Shown here piece after piece: positions 1-8,086 of a stretch of 64,000 bases of DNA. The DNA comes from Pseudomonadota bacterium (GTDB taxonomy: Bacteria; Pseudomonadota; Alphaproteobacteria; Rhizobiales; Hyphomicrobiaceae). The stretch is taken from NCBI GenBank assembly GCA_018242215.1, contig JAFECG010000024.1:124001-188000 (forward strand), read 5' to 3'. The translations under genes were made by a program, and so were the position numbers. Within the stretch, counting starts at the first letter, position 1. Each line of letters opens with the position of its first letter. The notes beneath the pieces are model-generated. The model saw only the letters and a list, made by a program, of their open reading frames with translations, was not told the origin of the DNA and searched no databases.

Positions 1-762
1 CTTAGCTTTCTCGATGACCATTTCCGAAACCTGCACGTGCCGTGACGGCGGCTCGTCGAAGGTCGAGGAGATGACCTCGCCTTTGACGTTGCGCTGCATG
101 TCGGTGACTTCTTCCGGGCGCTCGTCGATCAGGAGTACGATCAGATAGCACTCTGGATGATTGGCGGTGATCGAGTGGGCGATGTTCTGGAGAAGGACGG
201 TCTTACCGGTTCGCGGCGGCGCGACGATCAAAGCGCGCTGGCCTTTGCCGAGGGGTGCGACGATGTCGATGACGCGCGATGATAAATCCTTGATCGTCGG
301 GTCTTCGATTTCGAGCTTCAGCCACTTCGTCGGATAGAGCGGCGTCAGGTTATCGAAGTGGCTCTTGTGTTTCGCCTTCTCGGGATCCTCGAAGTTGATG
401 TTCGAAACCTTGAGGAGGGCGAAATAGCGCTCACCCTCTTTCGGGGAGCGGATCTGGCCTTCGACCGTGTCGCCGGTGCGAAGTGCGAAGCGCCGGATCT
501 GGGAGGGCGAGACGTAAATATCGTCGGGACCGGGCAGGTAGTTCGCTTCCGGGGACCTGAGGAATCCAAAGCCGTCCTGCAAAACTTCGACCACACCGGT
601 CGCGGTGATTTCCGTCTCTTGGGTTGCGAGCTGCTTCAGCGTCGCGAACATCAATTCCTGCTTGCGCAGGGTCGAGGCGTTCTCGACACCGGCCTCTTCG
701 GCAAAGGTGACGAGCTCGGCGGGAGACTTCCGCTTCAAATCCTCGAGCTTCATTTGCTTCAT
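1..762 (-). CDS. rho: Transcription termination factor Rho (N-terminal part, cut by window edge)
   Basis: Rho is the hexameric RNA-dependent ATPase that ends transcription at Rho-dependent sites. The visible 254 residues hold the N-terminal domain (starting [14 protein letters not shown]), the cold-shock-like RNA-binding fold ([20 protein letters not shown]) and the start of the ATPase domain with the P-loop APPRTGKT and the [12 protein letters not shown] segment. The usual length is about 420 residues, so the C-terminal third lies left of the window. Two in-frame ATGs exist, at 762 and 753; GGAG lies about 10 bases before the first, so I chose 762. It follows hemE and hemJ on the same strand, a common alphaproteobacterial arrangement. 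Family assignment is secure. Confidence 0.97.
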   Translation of the reverse strand, partial: MKQMKLEDLKRKSPAELVTFAEEAGVENASTLRKQELMFATLKQLATQETEITATGVVEVLQDGFGFLRSPEANYLPGPDDIYVSPSQIRRFALRTGDTVEGQIRSPKEGERYFALLKVSNINFEDPEKAKHKSHFDNLTPLYPTKWLKLEIEDPTIKDLSSRVIDIVAPLGKGQRALIVAPPRTGKTVLLQNIAHSITANHPECYLIVLLIDERPEEVTDMQRNVKGEVISSTFDEPPSRHVQVSEMVIEKAK

Positions 763-964
763 TGAAAAAGAACTCCACGGAGCGCCGCATATAAGCGGTA
801 TCGGGTGGTGAGGTGGGGTGAATGAGCCTGGCATAACGGCGACGAGGCGGGCGCCCCGTCATAACCCAGCGAACGCTGACGCATTAAAACGTCGATACGT
901 GCCGTTTGCCAAAATCCTATGAGGACTTGGCTTGTATAGCAGATCGGCGACGACCTGAAAAGCG

Positions 965-1492
965 TCAAAACGGTTTTACAATCACGAGGATGACAATGCC
1001 GATCATCAGCACCGTCGGGACTTCGTTGATAATGCGCCAGTGACGCGCTGGTTTCGTGTTGCGGTCTTCACGGAAAGCGCGCGTCGCAGCAGAGAGGTAG
1101 CCATGCAACCCGGAAAGAACAAGGACGAGCGCGAATTTCGCGTGGAGCCAGGGAGCCATCCAGAAGCCGCTCTGCCAGGCGAGCCATAGCCCGAGGACCC
1201 AGGTGACCACCATCGCCGGCGTGGTGATGATGTTGAGGAGGCGCGCCTCCATCACTTTGAAAGTCTCAGACTGAGGAGAACCGACGGGAACCTCGGCGTG
1301 ATAGACAAAAAGGCGCGGCAGATAGAGCATGCCCGACATCCACGCGATGACAGCGATGACGTGGAATGCCTTGATCCAAAGATAGGCACCGTTTCCAAGC
1401 AGACCGATCAACAGAAGTGCGGCAGCGGCGGTCACGACGAGCGAGATTCCTGCGCGGCGGGCCGGTGAACTGGCATCGGGTGCGTCTGTCAT
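965..1492 (-). CDS. hemJ: Protoporphyrinogen IX oxidase HemJ
   Basis: HemJ is the membrane enzyme that oxidises protoporphyrinogen IX to protoporphyrin IX late in haem synthesis, replacing HemG or HemY in most alphaproteobacteria. The 175-residue product has four to five hydrophobic segments; the first contains the family signature AFHVIAVIAWMSGMLYLPRL with its conserved histidine, followed by FVYHAE, and a second conserved block is HAKFALVLVLSGLHGYLS. It starts 5 bases after hemE and is followed by rho, so it is probably cotranscribed with hemE. Length and motifs are typical, with nothing missing. Confidence 0.93.
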   Translation of the reverse strand: MTDAPDASSPARRAGISLVVTAAAALLLIGLLGNGAYLWIKAFHVIAVIAWMSGMLYLPRLFVYHAEVPVGSPQSETFKVMEARLLNIITTPAMVVTWVLGLWLAWQSGFWMAPWLHAKFALVLVLSGLHGYLSAATRAFREDRNTKPARHWRIINEVPTVLMIGIVILVIVKPF

Positions 1493-1496
1493 GATT

Positions 1497-2570
1497 TCAA
1501 TTCCGATGCTGGCGCACGCGGTCGACTAAGCGTGCGACGTTTTCCGGCGGCGTCCCCGGTACGATGCCGTGGCCGAGGTTGAAAACGAAGGGGAGGCCCG
1601 TCATGGCGCTGCAAAGGGCGTCGGCGCGCGCATCGAGGGCGTCTCCACCGGTGACCAGCAACAGCGGATCGAGATTGCCCTGCACGGCTGTGCCGGTCTT
1701 CGCGATCGTCTGCATCACGCTCAAGGGACAGGACGTATCGCAACTGACGCCGTCGACGTCCGTTCCTTCGATGTAGGGTTGAAGCATCGCCGCGGCCCCA
1801 CGCGGAAAGCCGATGATCGGAACATTGGGAAAGCGTGTTCGCAACCCTTTGACGATGCGCGCCGTCGGAGCAACGACCCAGCGCATGAATTCGTCGTCGG
1901 CGAGGCTTCCGGCCCAACTGTCGAAGATCTGGATCGCGTCGGCGCCGGCTTCAATTTGCCCAGTCAGATAAACGATCGAAGCTTCCGTCAGGATGTCGAT
2001 GAGCTGTGCAAACCCGGTACGATCGCGATAGGCCCAGCTGCGTGCAGCTGCCTGATCGGACGATCCCTTGCCTTCGGCCATGTATGTCGCGACGGTCCAT
2101 GGGGCTCCACAAAATCCGATCAATGCCGTTTCACGCGGCAAAGCCTGGCTCAACCGCTCGACCGTTTCGCAAACACGAGCAAACTTGTCGTTGGTGTTGG
2201 ATAGGGCGAGTCGGGCGAGGCCTTCAACGGATTTGATCGGATCGAGGCGCGGGCCTTCGCCTTCGGCGAAGCGAACGCTTTGGCCCAGCGCGTCGGGCAC
2301 GACGAGAATATCGGAAAACAGGATTGCCGCGTCGAAGCCATAGCGGCGGATCGGCTGCAGTGTCACTTCGGCGGCGAGTTTTGGCGTGTAGCAGAGATCG
2401 AGGAAGCTTCCGGCGTCGGCGCGGACTTGGCGATATTCCGGCAGATAGCGGCCGGCTTGGCGCATCAACCACACCGGCGGAGGAGACACTGCCTTGCTCG
2501 CAAACGGTTGCAGAAAGCGTTTTTCGAGCAAGTCCGGTTTCACGTCGCGCACCTTCGTTCTTCCCTTCAC
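1497..2570 (-). CDS. hemE: Uroporphyrinogen decarboxylase HemE
   Basis: HemE converts uroporphyrinogen III to coproporphyrinogen III by four decarboxylations in the cytoplasm. The 357-residue product has the signature WLMRQAGRYLPEYR near residue 35, the substrate-binding Asp region AAILFSDILVVPDALG, the GFCGAPWTVATYM block and the C-terminal NLGHGIVPGTPPENV. The open frame begins with GTG at 2570; GTG codons at 2552 and 2543 are in frame, and GGGA lies before the 2552 one, so the true start may be up to nine codons inside. It faces away from the candidate replication origin on its right, the arrangement known from Caulobacter and rhizobia. Confidence 0.97.
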   Translation of the reverse strand: MKGRTKVRDVKPDLLEKRFLQPFASKAVSPPPVWLMRQAGRYLPEYRQVRADAGSFLDLCYTPKLAAEVTLQPIRRYGFDAAILFSDILVVPDALGQSVRFAEGEGPRLDPIKSVEGLARLALSNTNDKFARVCETVERLSQALPRETALIGFCGAPWTVATYMAEGKGSSDQAAARSWAYRDRTGFAQLIDILTEASIVYLTGQIEAGADAIQIFDSWAGSLADDEFMRWVVAPTARIVKGLRTRFPNVPIIGFPRGAAAMLQPYIEGTDVDGVSCDTSCPLSVMQTIAKTGTAVQGNLDPLLLVTGGDALDARADALCSAMTGLPFVFNLGHGIVPGTPPENVARLVDRVRQHRN

Positions 2571-3002
2571 TTCAAATCAGATCAGTTTTCTTGAAGCTTA
2601 TTTTTTTGACTCTTAGGGCAGGGAGCATCGGGGATCGGTTGAGCGTCCACGCTTCACCCACACGATTTCCAGTGACGGGCTCGTGTACCACGAGCGGTAG
2701 CGCTTGTGGGCCGCCACGCGCAATAGGGCCATAAGGCCCTCGTTAATCAATGGCTTGTGCACCGCGTGCAACGGCAACCTCATGATGAGTCTTGTTGAAA
2801 ACTCCTGGACAAGGACAGGAGGGCCGGATTGTTCCTTGGGACGGCCATTTGCTGAACAACATCTTTCCCTTTTGCGAGGATGTGGGTATCGCCGTGGGCA
2901 GGAGCATGGTTGTTCTCTCAACCCGAGGCTCTTCCACCGGGACCGGGGAAAACCTTCGGGTTATGAACATGCTGCCCTCCGCCTCTCATGAGATCGCTCG
3001 CC
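2571..3002. other. Candidate chromosomal replication origin (oriC) between hemE and the PPDK regulator gene
   Basis: This 432-base gap carries no convincing gene. It lies between leftward hemE and the rightward PPDK regulator gene, the exact position of the Caulobacter crescentus origin and of the origin mapped near hemE in rhizobia (established knowledge). Seen in sequence: an AT-rich stretch at about 2589-2616; a 15-base perfect palindrome, CTCGTG-TAC-CACGAG, at 2680-2694; a hairpin AGGGCC-ATAA-GGCCCT at 2725-2740; and 7-of-9 matches to the DnaA box TTATCCACA at 2654-2662, 2793-2801 (minus), 2881-2889 (minus) and 2961-2969. TTGTTC occurs at 2829, 2910 and, inverted, at 2853. No perfect DnaA box was found here, so the call rests mainly on synteny. 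Confidence 0.68.
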
Positions 3003-3854
3003 ATGACGCTCCCTAGTCTCTTTCACATGCATCTGGTTTCAGATTCGACCGGCGAAACGTTGGTGGCGATCGCGAAGGCTGCGACGGTTCAATATCAAAA
3101 TATTCGCGCCATCGAGCATGTGCATCCGCTCGTCAGGACGCAGCGGCAATTGAAGCGCGTGCTCGCCGATATCGAGCAGGAGCCCGGGATCGTTCTCTAT
3201 ACGATCGTCAACACCGCACTGGTGGCGGAACTCGAAGCGCATTGTCAGCGACTCAAGATTCCCTGTCTCGCGGTCTTGCAACCGATCATGCAGGTTTTCG
3301 AAAGCTATCTTGGCGCGCCGCAGACTCCGACCGTTGCCGGCCAGCACGTGCTCGATGCCGACTACTTCCGACGCATCGACGCGATGAATTTCACGATGGC
3401 GCACGACGACGGCCGGCTTCCTGACAATCTCGATGATGCTGATATCGTGCTGCTCGGGATCTCGCGGACTTCGAAAACGCCGACGAGTCTTTATCTGGCG
3501 CAGCGCGGGTATAAGACAACGAATTTGCCTCTTGTGCCGCAAGTGCCGTTGCCGGAACAGCTGTTCAAGCCGCACACCGCGTTCGTCGTTTGCCTGATTG
3601 CCAATGTCGATCGCATTGCGGACGTGCGGCGCAACCGCGCCGTGTTGATGGCCGATCGCGATCTCGATACGTACGTCGATCGCGATCTGATCTCGGCCGA
3701 GATCGCATACACGCGGAAAATCGCCGCGCAATACGGATGGCCGATCATCGACGTGACGCGACGTTCCATCGAAGAATCGGCGACGATGATTCTCAAGCTT
3801 TTACAAGATCGCAAATCGGGCACGCGATCGGAGGCGGAACCGAGCAATGCCTGA
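3003..3854 (+). CDS. Pyruvate, phosphate dikinase / PEP synthase regulatory protein (DUF299)
   Basis: This family is a bifunctional serine/threonine kinase and phosphotransferase that inactivates and reactivates pyruvate phosphate dikinase or PEP synthase by phosphorylating a threonine next to the catalytic histidine. Seen here: the N-terminal LVSDSTGETL and the P-loop-like GISRTSKTPTS near residue 148, both family hallmarks, and a full length of 283 residues. The open frame extends five codons upstream to 2988; I prefer the ATG at 3003, which gives the usual MTLPSLFHMHLVSD beginning. It heads a tight rightward run with maf, aroE and coaE and is the orthologue of the gene beside the Caulobacter origin. 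Whether the target is PPDK or PEP synthase cannot be told here. Confidence 0.92.
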   Translation: MTLPSLFHMHLVSDSTGETLVAIAKAATVQYQNIRAIEHVHPLVRTQRQLKRVLADIEQEPGIVLYTIVNTALVAELEAHCQRLKIPCLAVLQPIMQVFESYLGAPQTPTVAGQHVLDADYFRRIDAMNFTMAHDDGRLPDNLDDADIVLLGISRTSKTPTSLYLAQRGYKTTNLPLVPQVPLPEQLFKPHTAFVVCLIANVDRIADVRRNRAVLMADRDLDTYVDRDLISAEIAYTRKIAAQYGWPIIDVTRRSIEESATMILKLLQDRKSGTRSEAEPSNA

Positions 3855-4458
3855 GACAACGCGTCTGGTGCTCGCGTCGGGAAGCGCAGCACGGATACAT
3901 TTGCTAAAGGCCGCCGGGCTTTCCTTTGAGGTCGTGCCGGCTGAAATCGACGAAACTGCCATTCGCGATGCCATTCTCGAACAGACGTCGGGTGCTGAAG
4001 GCAGCGACATCGCGAGTGTGCTTGCGGCGGAAAAAGCCCGTGTCGTATCTGTCGCCCATCCCGACGCGCTGGTGATCGGTGCCGACCAGGTTCTGGTGCT
4101 CGGTGGGAAGATTTTTTCGAAGCCTCAAAGCATCGCGGAAGCGCGCGAGCATCTGGTCATGCTGAGAGACCGAACGCATGATCTCGTCTCGGCGGTCGCG
4201 CTCGCACGCGGTGGTACTGTTCATTGGCAGACGTTCGCGGCGGCAGGGATGTCGATGCGTGATTTCTCCGAAGAATTCCTCGCGGCGTATCTCGAACACA
4301 TGGGAGAACGGGTTCTGAAAAGCGTCGGGTGTTATGAACTCGAAGGCGCGGGCATACAGCTCTTCGAGCGTGTCGAGGGCGATTATTTCACGATCCTCGG
4401 CATTCCTCTTTTGCCATTGCTCCAGCGCTTACGTGACGAAGAGATGCTCACGGGATGA
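3847..4458 (+). CDS. maf: Maf-family nucleotide pyrophosphatase
   Basis: Maf proteins hydrolyse non-canonical or canonical nucleoside triphosphates to monophosphates and are linked to septum control and house-cleaning. The 203-residue product begins with the Maf signature LVLASGSAARIHLLKAAG and has EIDET, EKA, GADQVL and SVGCYELEG blocks at the expected places. It overlaps the end of the PPDK regulator gene by 8 bases and overlaps aroE by 4 bases, which suggests translational coupling. In alphaproteobacteria this gene sits next to aroE near the origin. Substrate preference cannot be read from the sequence. Confidence 0.92.
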   Translation: MPETTRLVLASGSAARIHLLKAAGLSFEVVPAEIDETAIRDAILEQTSGAEGSDIASVLAAEKARVVSVAHPDALVIGADQVLVLGGKIFSKPQSIAEAREHLVMLRDRTHDLVSAVALARGGTVHWQTFAAAGMSMRDFSEEFLAAYLEHMGERVLKSVGCYELEGAGIQLFERVEGDYFTILGIPLLPLLQRLRDEEMLTG

Positions 4459-5285
4459 AGAAAGCATGTGTCATTGGCTGGCCGATCGCGCAATCACGAT
4501 CGCCGCTTATTCATAGCTATTGGCTGCGCAAGTATGGAATAGAGGGGTTTTATACGAAGGAGCCCGTCGACCCGGCAGACTTGGTGACGTTTCTCGCGAC
4601 GATGAAAGATCGTGGGTTCGTCGGCTGCAACGTCACCGTTCCGCATAAGGAACGCGTGTTCGGATCGGCAGACATCAAGGATGCTTCCGCAGTCGCGATC
4701 GGCGCGGCAAATACGCTCTGGTTCGAGGGCGACGCGCTGGCGTGCGCCAATACCGATACGTACGGCTTCATGGCCAATCTCGATCAGTCGGCGCCGGGAT
4801 GGCGCGATATCCCGGGATCCGTGCTCGTGCTCGGTGCCGGAGGTTCGGCGCGGGCCGTGGTTTACGGTCTATTGGAGAGCGGGCGGGACGATGTCCGGAT
4901 CTTCAATCGGACCGCCGCGCGGGGCGAGGACATTGCGCGGCACTTCGGCGCAGGCGTCACGGCGTTGCCGTGGGATGTCCGAAATGATCACGTCGCGCAA
5001 GCATCTCTTATCATTAACACCACGACGCTTGGCATGAATGGCGTCGGAAGCCCCGAGATCGACTTTCGGTTGGCGAAAAAGGACGCCGTCGTCGCAGATC
5101 TCGTTTACGTCCCGTTGGAAACTCCCCTTTTAAAGTCTGCTCGCACGCATGGATTGGTGGGGGTCGACGGTCTCGGCATGCTGCTCCATCAGGCTGTTCC
5201 CGGATTCCAAAAGTGGTTCGGAGTTCGGCCTGAGGTCTCTTCCGAGCTTTATGCCCTCGTTGCTGAGAACATTCGCGAGGCATAA
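4455..5285 (+). CDS. aroE: Shikimate dehydrogenase AroE
   Basis: AroE reduces 3-dehydroshikimate to shikimate with NADPH in aromatic amino acid synthesis. The 276-residue product shows the substrate-binding start GWPIAQSRSPLIHSYW, the catalytic-lysine block NVTVPHKE, the NTLW/NTDTYGFM region, the dinucleotide-binding motif VLGAGGSARAVVYGL near residue 120 and the C-terminal GLGMLLHQAVPGFQKWFG. The start ATG overlaps the maf stop (ATGA) and the stop shares one base with the coaE start, so maf, aroE and coaE are likely one transcript. Confidence 0.96.
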   Translation: MKKACVIGWPIAQSRSPLIHSYWLRKYGIEGFYTKEPVDPADLVTFLATMKDRGFVGCNVTVPHKERVFGSADIKDASAVAIGAANTLWFEGDALACANTDTYGFMANLDQSAPGWRDIPGSVLVLGAGGSARAVVYGLLESGRDDVRIFNRTAARGEDIARHFGAGVTALPWDVRNDHVAQASLIINTTTLGMNGVGSPEIDFRLAKKDAVVADLVYVPLETPLLKSARTHGLVGVDGLGMLLHQAVPGFQKWFGVRPEVSSELYALVAENIREA

Positions 5286-5902
5286 TGCTTGTCGTCGGAC
5301 TGACCGGGTCGATCGGTATGGGAAAATCGACCGCAGCAGCTCGATTTCGCGCGCGGGGCATCGGCGTTTTCGATGCCGACGCGGAAGTCCACCGGCTCTA
5401 TGAAGGTCCGATGGCTGGCGAAATCGAAGAGGCATTTCCCGGATCGCTGACGGACGGCGTCGTCGACCGCGCCAAGCTTTCGCAACACCTCATCGCGGAA
5501 CCTCGCCGGTTCAAGGAACTCGAAGACATCGTGCATCCGCGCGTGCACGAGGCCGAGCGACGGTTTCTCCAGGACGAATATGCGAACGGAGCGACCATGG
5601 CAGTTCTCGAAGTTCCCCTGTTCTTCGAAGGCGGTCACGACGAACGCGTTGACGCCATCGTGGTCGTGACGGCTTCGCGCGAAGTTCAGCGCCAACGCGT
5701 TCTGGCGCGGTCAGGAATGACGGACGTAAAATTCGAGGCGGTCATCGCGCGGCAGCTTCCGGAAGCTGAAAAAGAGGCGCGAGCCGATTTCGTTGTGGAC
5801 ACGAGCGGATCCGTCGAAAACTGCAACAGCCAAATCGATGTTGTCATCGCTAAACTCCTGCCCCTGAGCGCCACGGCTTACGAGGAGTTCTGGCGCGATT
5901 AA
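5285..5902 (+). CDS. coaE: Dephospho-CoA kinase CoaE
   Basis: CoaE phosphorylates the 3'-hydroxyl of dephospho-CoA, the last step of coenzyme A synthesis. The 205-residue product starts LVVGLTGSIGMGKST, a P-loop at residues 7-15, followed by the DADAEVHRLY block, VHPRVHE, VLEVPLFFEGG and the lid region RQRVLARSGM. Its ATG overlaps the aroE stop by one base. It is followed after 21 bases by dnaQ. All expected motifs are present. Confidence 0.95.
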   Translation: MLVVGLTGSIGMGKSTAAARFRARGIGVFDADAEVHRLYEGPMAGEIEEAFPGSLTDGVVDRAKLSQHLIAEPRRFKELEDIVHPRVHEAERRFLQDEYANGATMAVLEVPLFFEGGHDERVDAIVVVTASREVQRQRVLARSGMTDVKFEAVIARQLPEAEKEARADFVVDTSGSVENCNSQIDVVIAKLLPLSATAYEEFWRD

Positions 5903-5923
5903 CGGCTAGGCTGCAGGATCACG

Positions 5924-6637
5924 ATGCGCGAAATCGTTCTCGATACCGAAACGACGGGGCTCGATCCCAAAAAAGGGCATCGACTGATCGAGGTCGGCGG
6001 CATCGAGATGATCAACCGGATACCGACCGGCCGCGAATTCCATTGCTTCATCAATCCCGAGCGCGATGTGCCGAGGGACGCGCAGGAAATCCATGGCATC
6101 TCGACGGAATTTCTTCTCGACAAGCCGCTTTTCAAAGACGTCGCCCGCGATCTGATGGCATTTCTCGGTGAAGACATTCTCGTCATTCACAATGCCCAGT
6201 TCGACATCATGTTTCTCAATCATGAACTCGGGCTCCTGGGCGAGAGAGCCATCAGCTTCGAACGGGTCGTGGATACGCTTGCGCTTGCCCGCCGCCGGCA
6301 TCCCGCTGGCCCCAATACGCTCGATGCGCTTTGCAAGCGTTACGCGATCGATAATTCCCAGCGCACGAAGCATGGCGCGTTGGTCGATAGTTTGTTGTTG
6401 GCGGAGGTCTATGTCGAACTGCTCGGCGAACGCCAGGCAGCGTTCGGTCTGCAGACGGCGAGCGCGACGACAGCGGCAGGTCAAGGTAGGGGCGCAGGTC
6501 GCAGAGTGGTTCTCACACGGCCAGAGCCGCTAGTGCCACGCATCGCCGAAGCCGATTTCGAGGCGCATCGGTCCTTTATCGAAAAGATGAAGGCGCAAGC
6601 TTTGTGGCTGCGATTCTGGACCGAGACCTCGGCCTGA
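5924..6637 (+). CDS. dnaQ: DNA polymerase III epsilon subunit, 3'-5' exonuclease DnaQ
   Basis: DnaQ is the proofreading exonuclease of the replicative polymerase. The 237-residue product has the three DEDDh exonuclease motifs: DTETTGL at residues 7-13, HNAQFD near residue 89, and HGALVDSLLLAEVY near residue 150 with its catalytic His and Asp. A C-terminal tail of about 60 residues, the likely polymerase-binding part, is basic and contains LWLRFW. It continues the coaE transcript and is convergent with secB. Placement close to the origin matches Caulobacter. Confidence 0.94.
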   Translation: MREIVLDTETTGLDPKKGHRLIEVGGIEMINRIPTGREFHCFINPERDVPRDAQEIHGISTEFLLDKPLFKDVARDLMAFLGEDILVIHNAQFDIMFLNHELGLLGERAISFERVVDTLALARRRHPAGPNTLDALCKRYAIDNSQRTKHGALVDSLLLAEVYVELLGERQAAFGLQTASATTAAGQGRGAGRRVVLTRPEPLVPRIAEADFEAHRSFIEKMKAQALWLRFWTETSA

Positions 6638-6647
6638 CGGCATTTCT

Positions 6648-7154
6648 TCAGACGATGGTCGACCCCGCAGCCTGCGGGCGTTGCCGCTGGCGCTGCATGT
6701 AAAGCGCGCCGAAATCGATCGGGTCGAGAAGCAGCGGCGGGAACCCGCCTTCGCGCGTGACATCGGCAACCAGACGGCGCAGGAACGGGAAGATCATCGA
6801 TGGACCGGAAATGAGCAGGAACGGTTCGATCGCGCCCTCCGGAATGCTTTCGATCTTCAACAGGCCGGCATAGACCGTCTCGAGCAGATAGATCGTGCCG
6901 AGATTGTTGGTTGCGGTCGCCTTGAACTCGATCGCCGTCTCGTAAAAATCTTTTTCGATGTGCTGCGCGCCGACGTTGACCTCAACCTTCAGATTCGGCT
7001 GATCTCCGATTCCCGCAATCAACTTGTGGACGTTCGGATTCTCGAAGGACAGATCTTTGATGTACTGATTGACGATCTTTGCCTGGATCGGAATTTGGCC
7101 GTCGGGCCGCGCTGCCGCGGAAGCACCGTTTCCGTTAGTTCCTTGATCGGCCAT
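6648..7154 (-). CDS. secB: Protein-export chaperone SecB
   Basis: SecB keeps precursor proteins unfolded and delivers them to SecA. The 168-residue product contains the family core PIQAKIVNQYIKDLSFENP, the block VNVGAQHIEKDFYETAIEFKA (split across two strands of the fold) and the C-terminal FPFLRRLVADVTREGGFPPL. The open frame extends to 7172, but the ATG at 7154 has GAGGGA a few bases upstream and yields the usual MADQ-type beginning, so I chose it. It is convergent with dnaQ with 10 bases between the stops. Confidence 0.96.
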   Translation of the reverse strand: MADQGTNGNGASAAARPDGQIPIQAKIVNQYIKDLSFENPNVHKLIAGIGDQPNLKVEVNVGAQHIEKDFYETAIEFKATATNNLGTIYLLETVYAGLLKIESIPEGAIEPFLLISGPSMIFPFLRRLVADVTREGGFPPLLLDPIDFGALYMQRQRQRPQAAGSTIV

Positions 7155-7265
7155 CGGTCCCTCTTCAAGCATTGCAAATTTCAGGCGATTTGACGCGGGT
7201 CGCTAGCACGTTGCTCGGCCGTGCGCAACGCACCCACATGCGCTGAACGGTGCGACGATGATGCT

Positions 7266-7799
7266 TTACCGGCGCGAACGGCGCGGCTGAACCGCTTTGC
7301 CGGGGTAGAGCGGTTTTTCACTTACGCGCTCATACTCCCCCTCGATCACGATGCCGTCGTCCTCATGCCTCGGAGATTCGGTCGAGGAGGCTCGAAACGT
7401 TTCACGGCTCACCTCGGCTTGATAGTGGAACAGCGTCACGAGCTTCAACAACCCGGTTCTTATCACGACGCTGCGAATCTGCGGAACGAGCAATACGAGC
7501 CCGATCATGTCGGAGATGATGCCGGGAAAAATGAGCAGCAGACCCGCAAGAACCTGCACAAATCCATCAAAAAGCGGCGAGAAGCCTTCCCGGTCGGAAT
7601 TCAGCCGGGAAAGCGCCCTTTCGAAGACGGATAAGCCGACGCGACGGATGACATATGTTCCAAGAACGGCGGTTCCGATGATGATCGTCGCCAGCCACCA
7701 GATACCGATCAGCTGGCCGAGACGGATCAGCAGGCCGATCTCCAACAGGGGAAGGGCCGCAAACGCCAGGATCAATGCGATTTTAAAGGGTTGAGACAT
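7266..7799 (-). CDS. fxsA: FxsA family membrane protein
   Basis: FxsA is a cytoplasmic membrane protein; in E. coli its overproduction relieves exclusion of phage T7 by the F plasmid, and its normal role is unknown. The 177-residue product has four hydrophobic segments in the first 120 residues, including PLLEIGLLIRLGQLIGIWW and VQVLAGLLLIFPGIISDMIG, which are family hallmarks, then a hydrophilic acidic and basic tail. It lies beside secB on the minus strand, as in many alphaproteobacteria, and is divergent from the Tim44-like gene. Confidence 0.9.
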   Translation of the reverse strand: MSQPFKIALILAFAALPLLEIGLLIRLGQLIGIWWLATIIIGTAVLGTYVIRRVGLSVFERALSRLNSDREGFSPLFDGFVQVLAGLLLIFPGIISDMIGLVLLVPQIRSVVIRTGLLKLVTLFHYQAEVSRETFRASSTESPRHEDDGIVIEGEYERVSEKPLYPGKAVQPRRSRR

Positions 7800-7960
7800 A
7801 CGCTCTCGCCAAACTGTTGCGGCACCTTAACGCTGTTGCAGGCCTGCAGTCCCACATCCTGCCGAAGGCGCGCCGAGAGTTTCAACACTATTCACATTAC
7901 GTTTCAGGCCGCCGCAGGCCCCGAAGCGCGGCAAAGATGGGCGGAAGACGTGGCAACCCT

Positions 7961-7982
7961 AAGGTGTTATAGGTGACACCTT
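7961..7982. promoter_or_regulatory. Nested inverted repeat between fxsA and the Tim44-like gene
   Basis: The arms AAGGTGT (7961-7967) and ACACCTT (7976-7982) are perfectly complementary with an 8-base spacer. Inside lies a second palindrome, AGGTG-A-CACCT, at 7971-7981. The site is in the 287-base divergent gap between fxsA and the Tim44-like gene. It could be an operator or a hairpin in a leader transcript; no flanking T-run supports a terminator. The rest of the gap shows nothing I can assign. Confidence 0.4.
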
Positions 7983-8086
7983 CAAATCGTCCGCCCGCAA
8001 CCTTAGATACGGTGCTACGATAGCAGGCAATCGATGTTGATGCCTAGACTCGGCATCCTGTCCCACCGGAGGCACTGACCTTAAGA

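Noticed and set aside
2613-2991. Several short frames in the hemE/PPDK-regulator gap
   Set aside because: No domain features, and the gap is better explained as the origin region.
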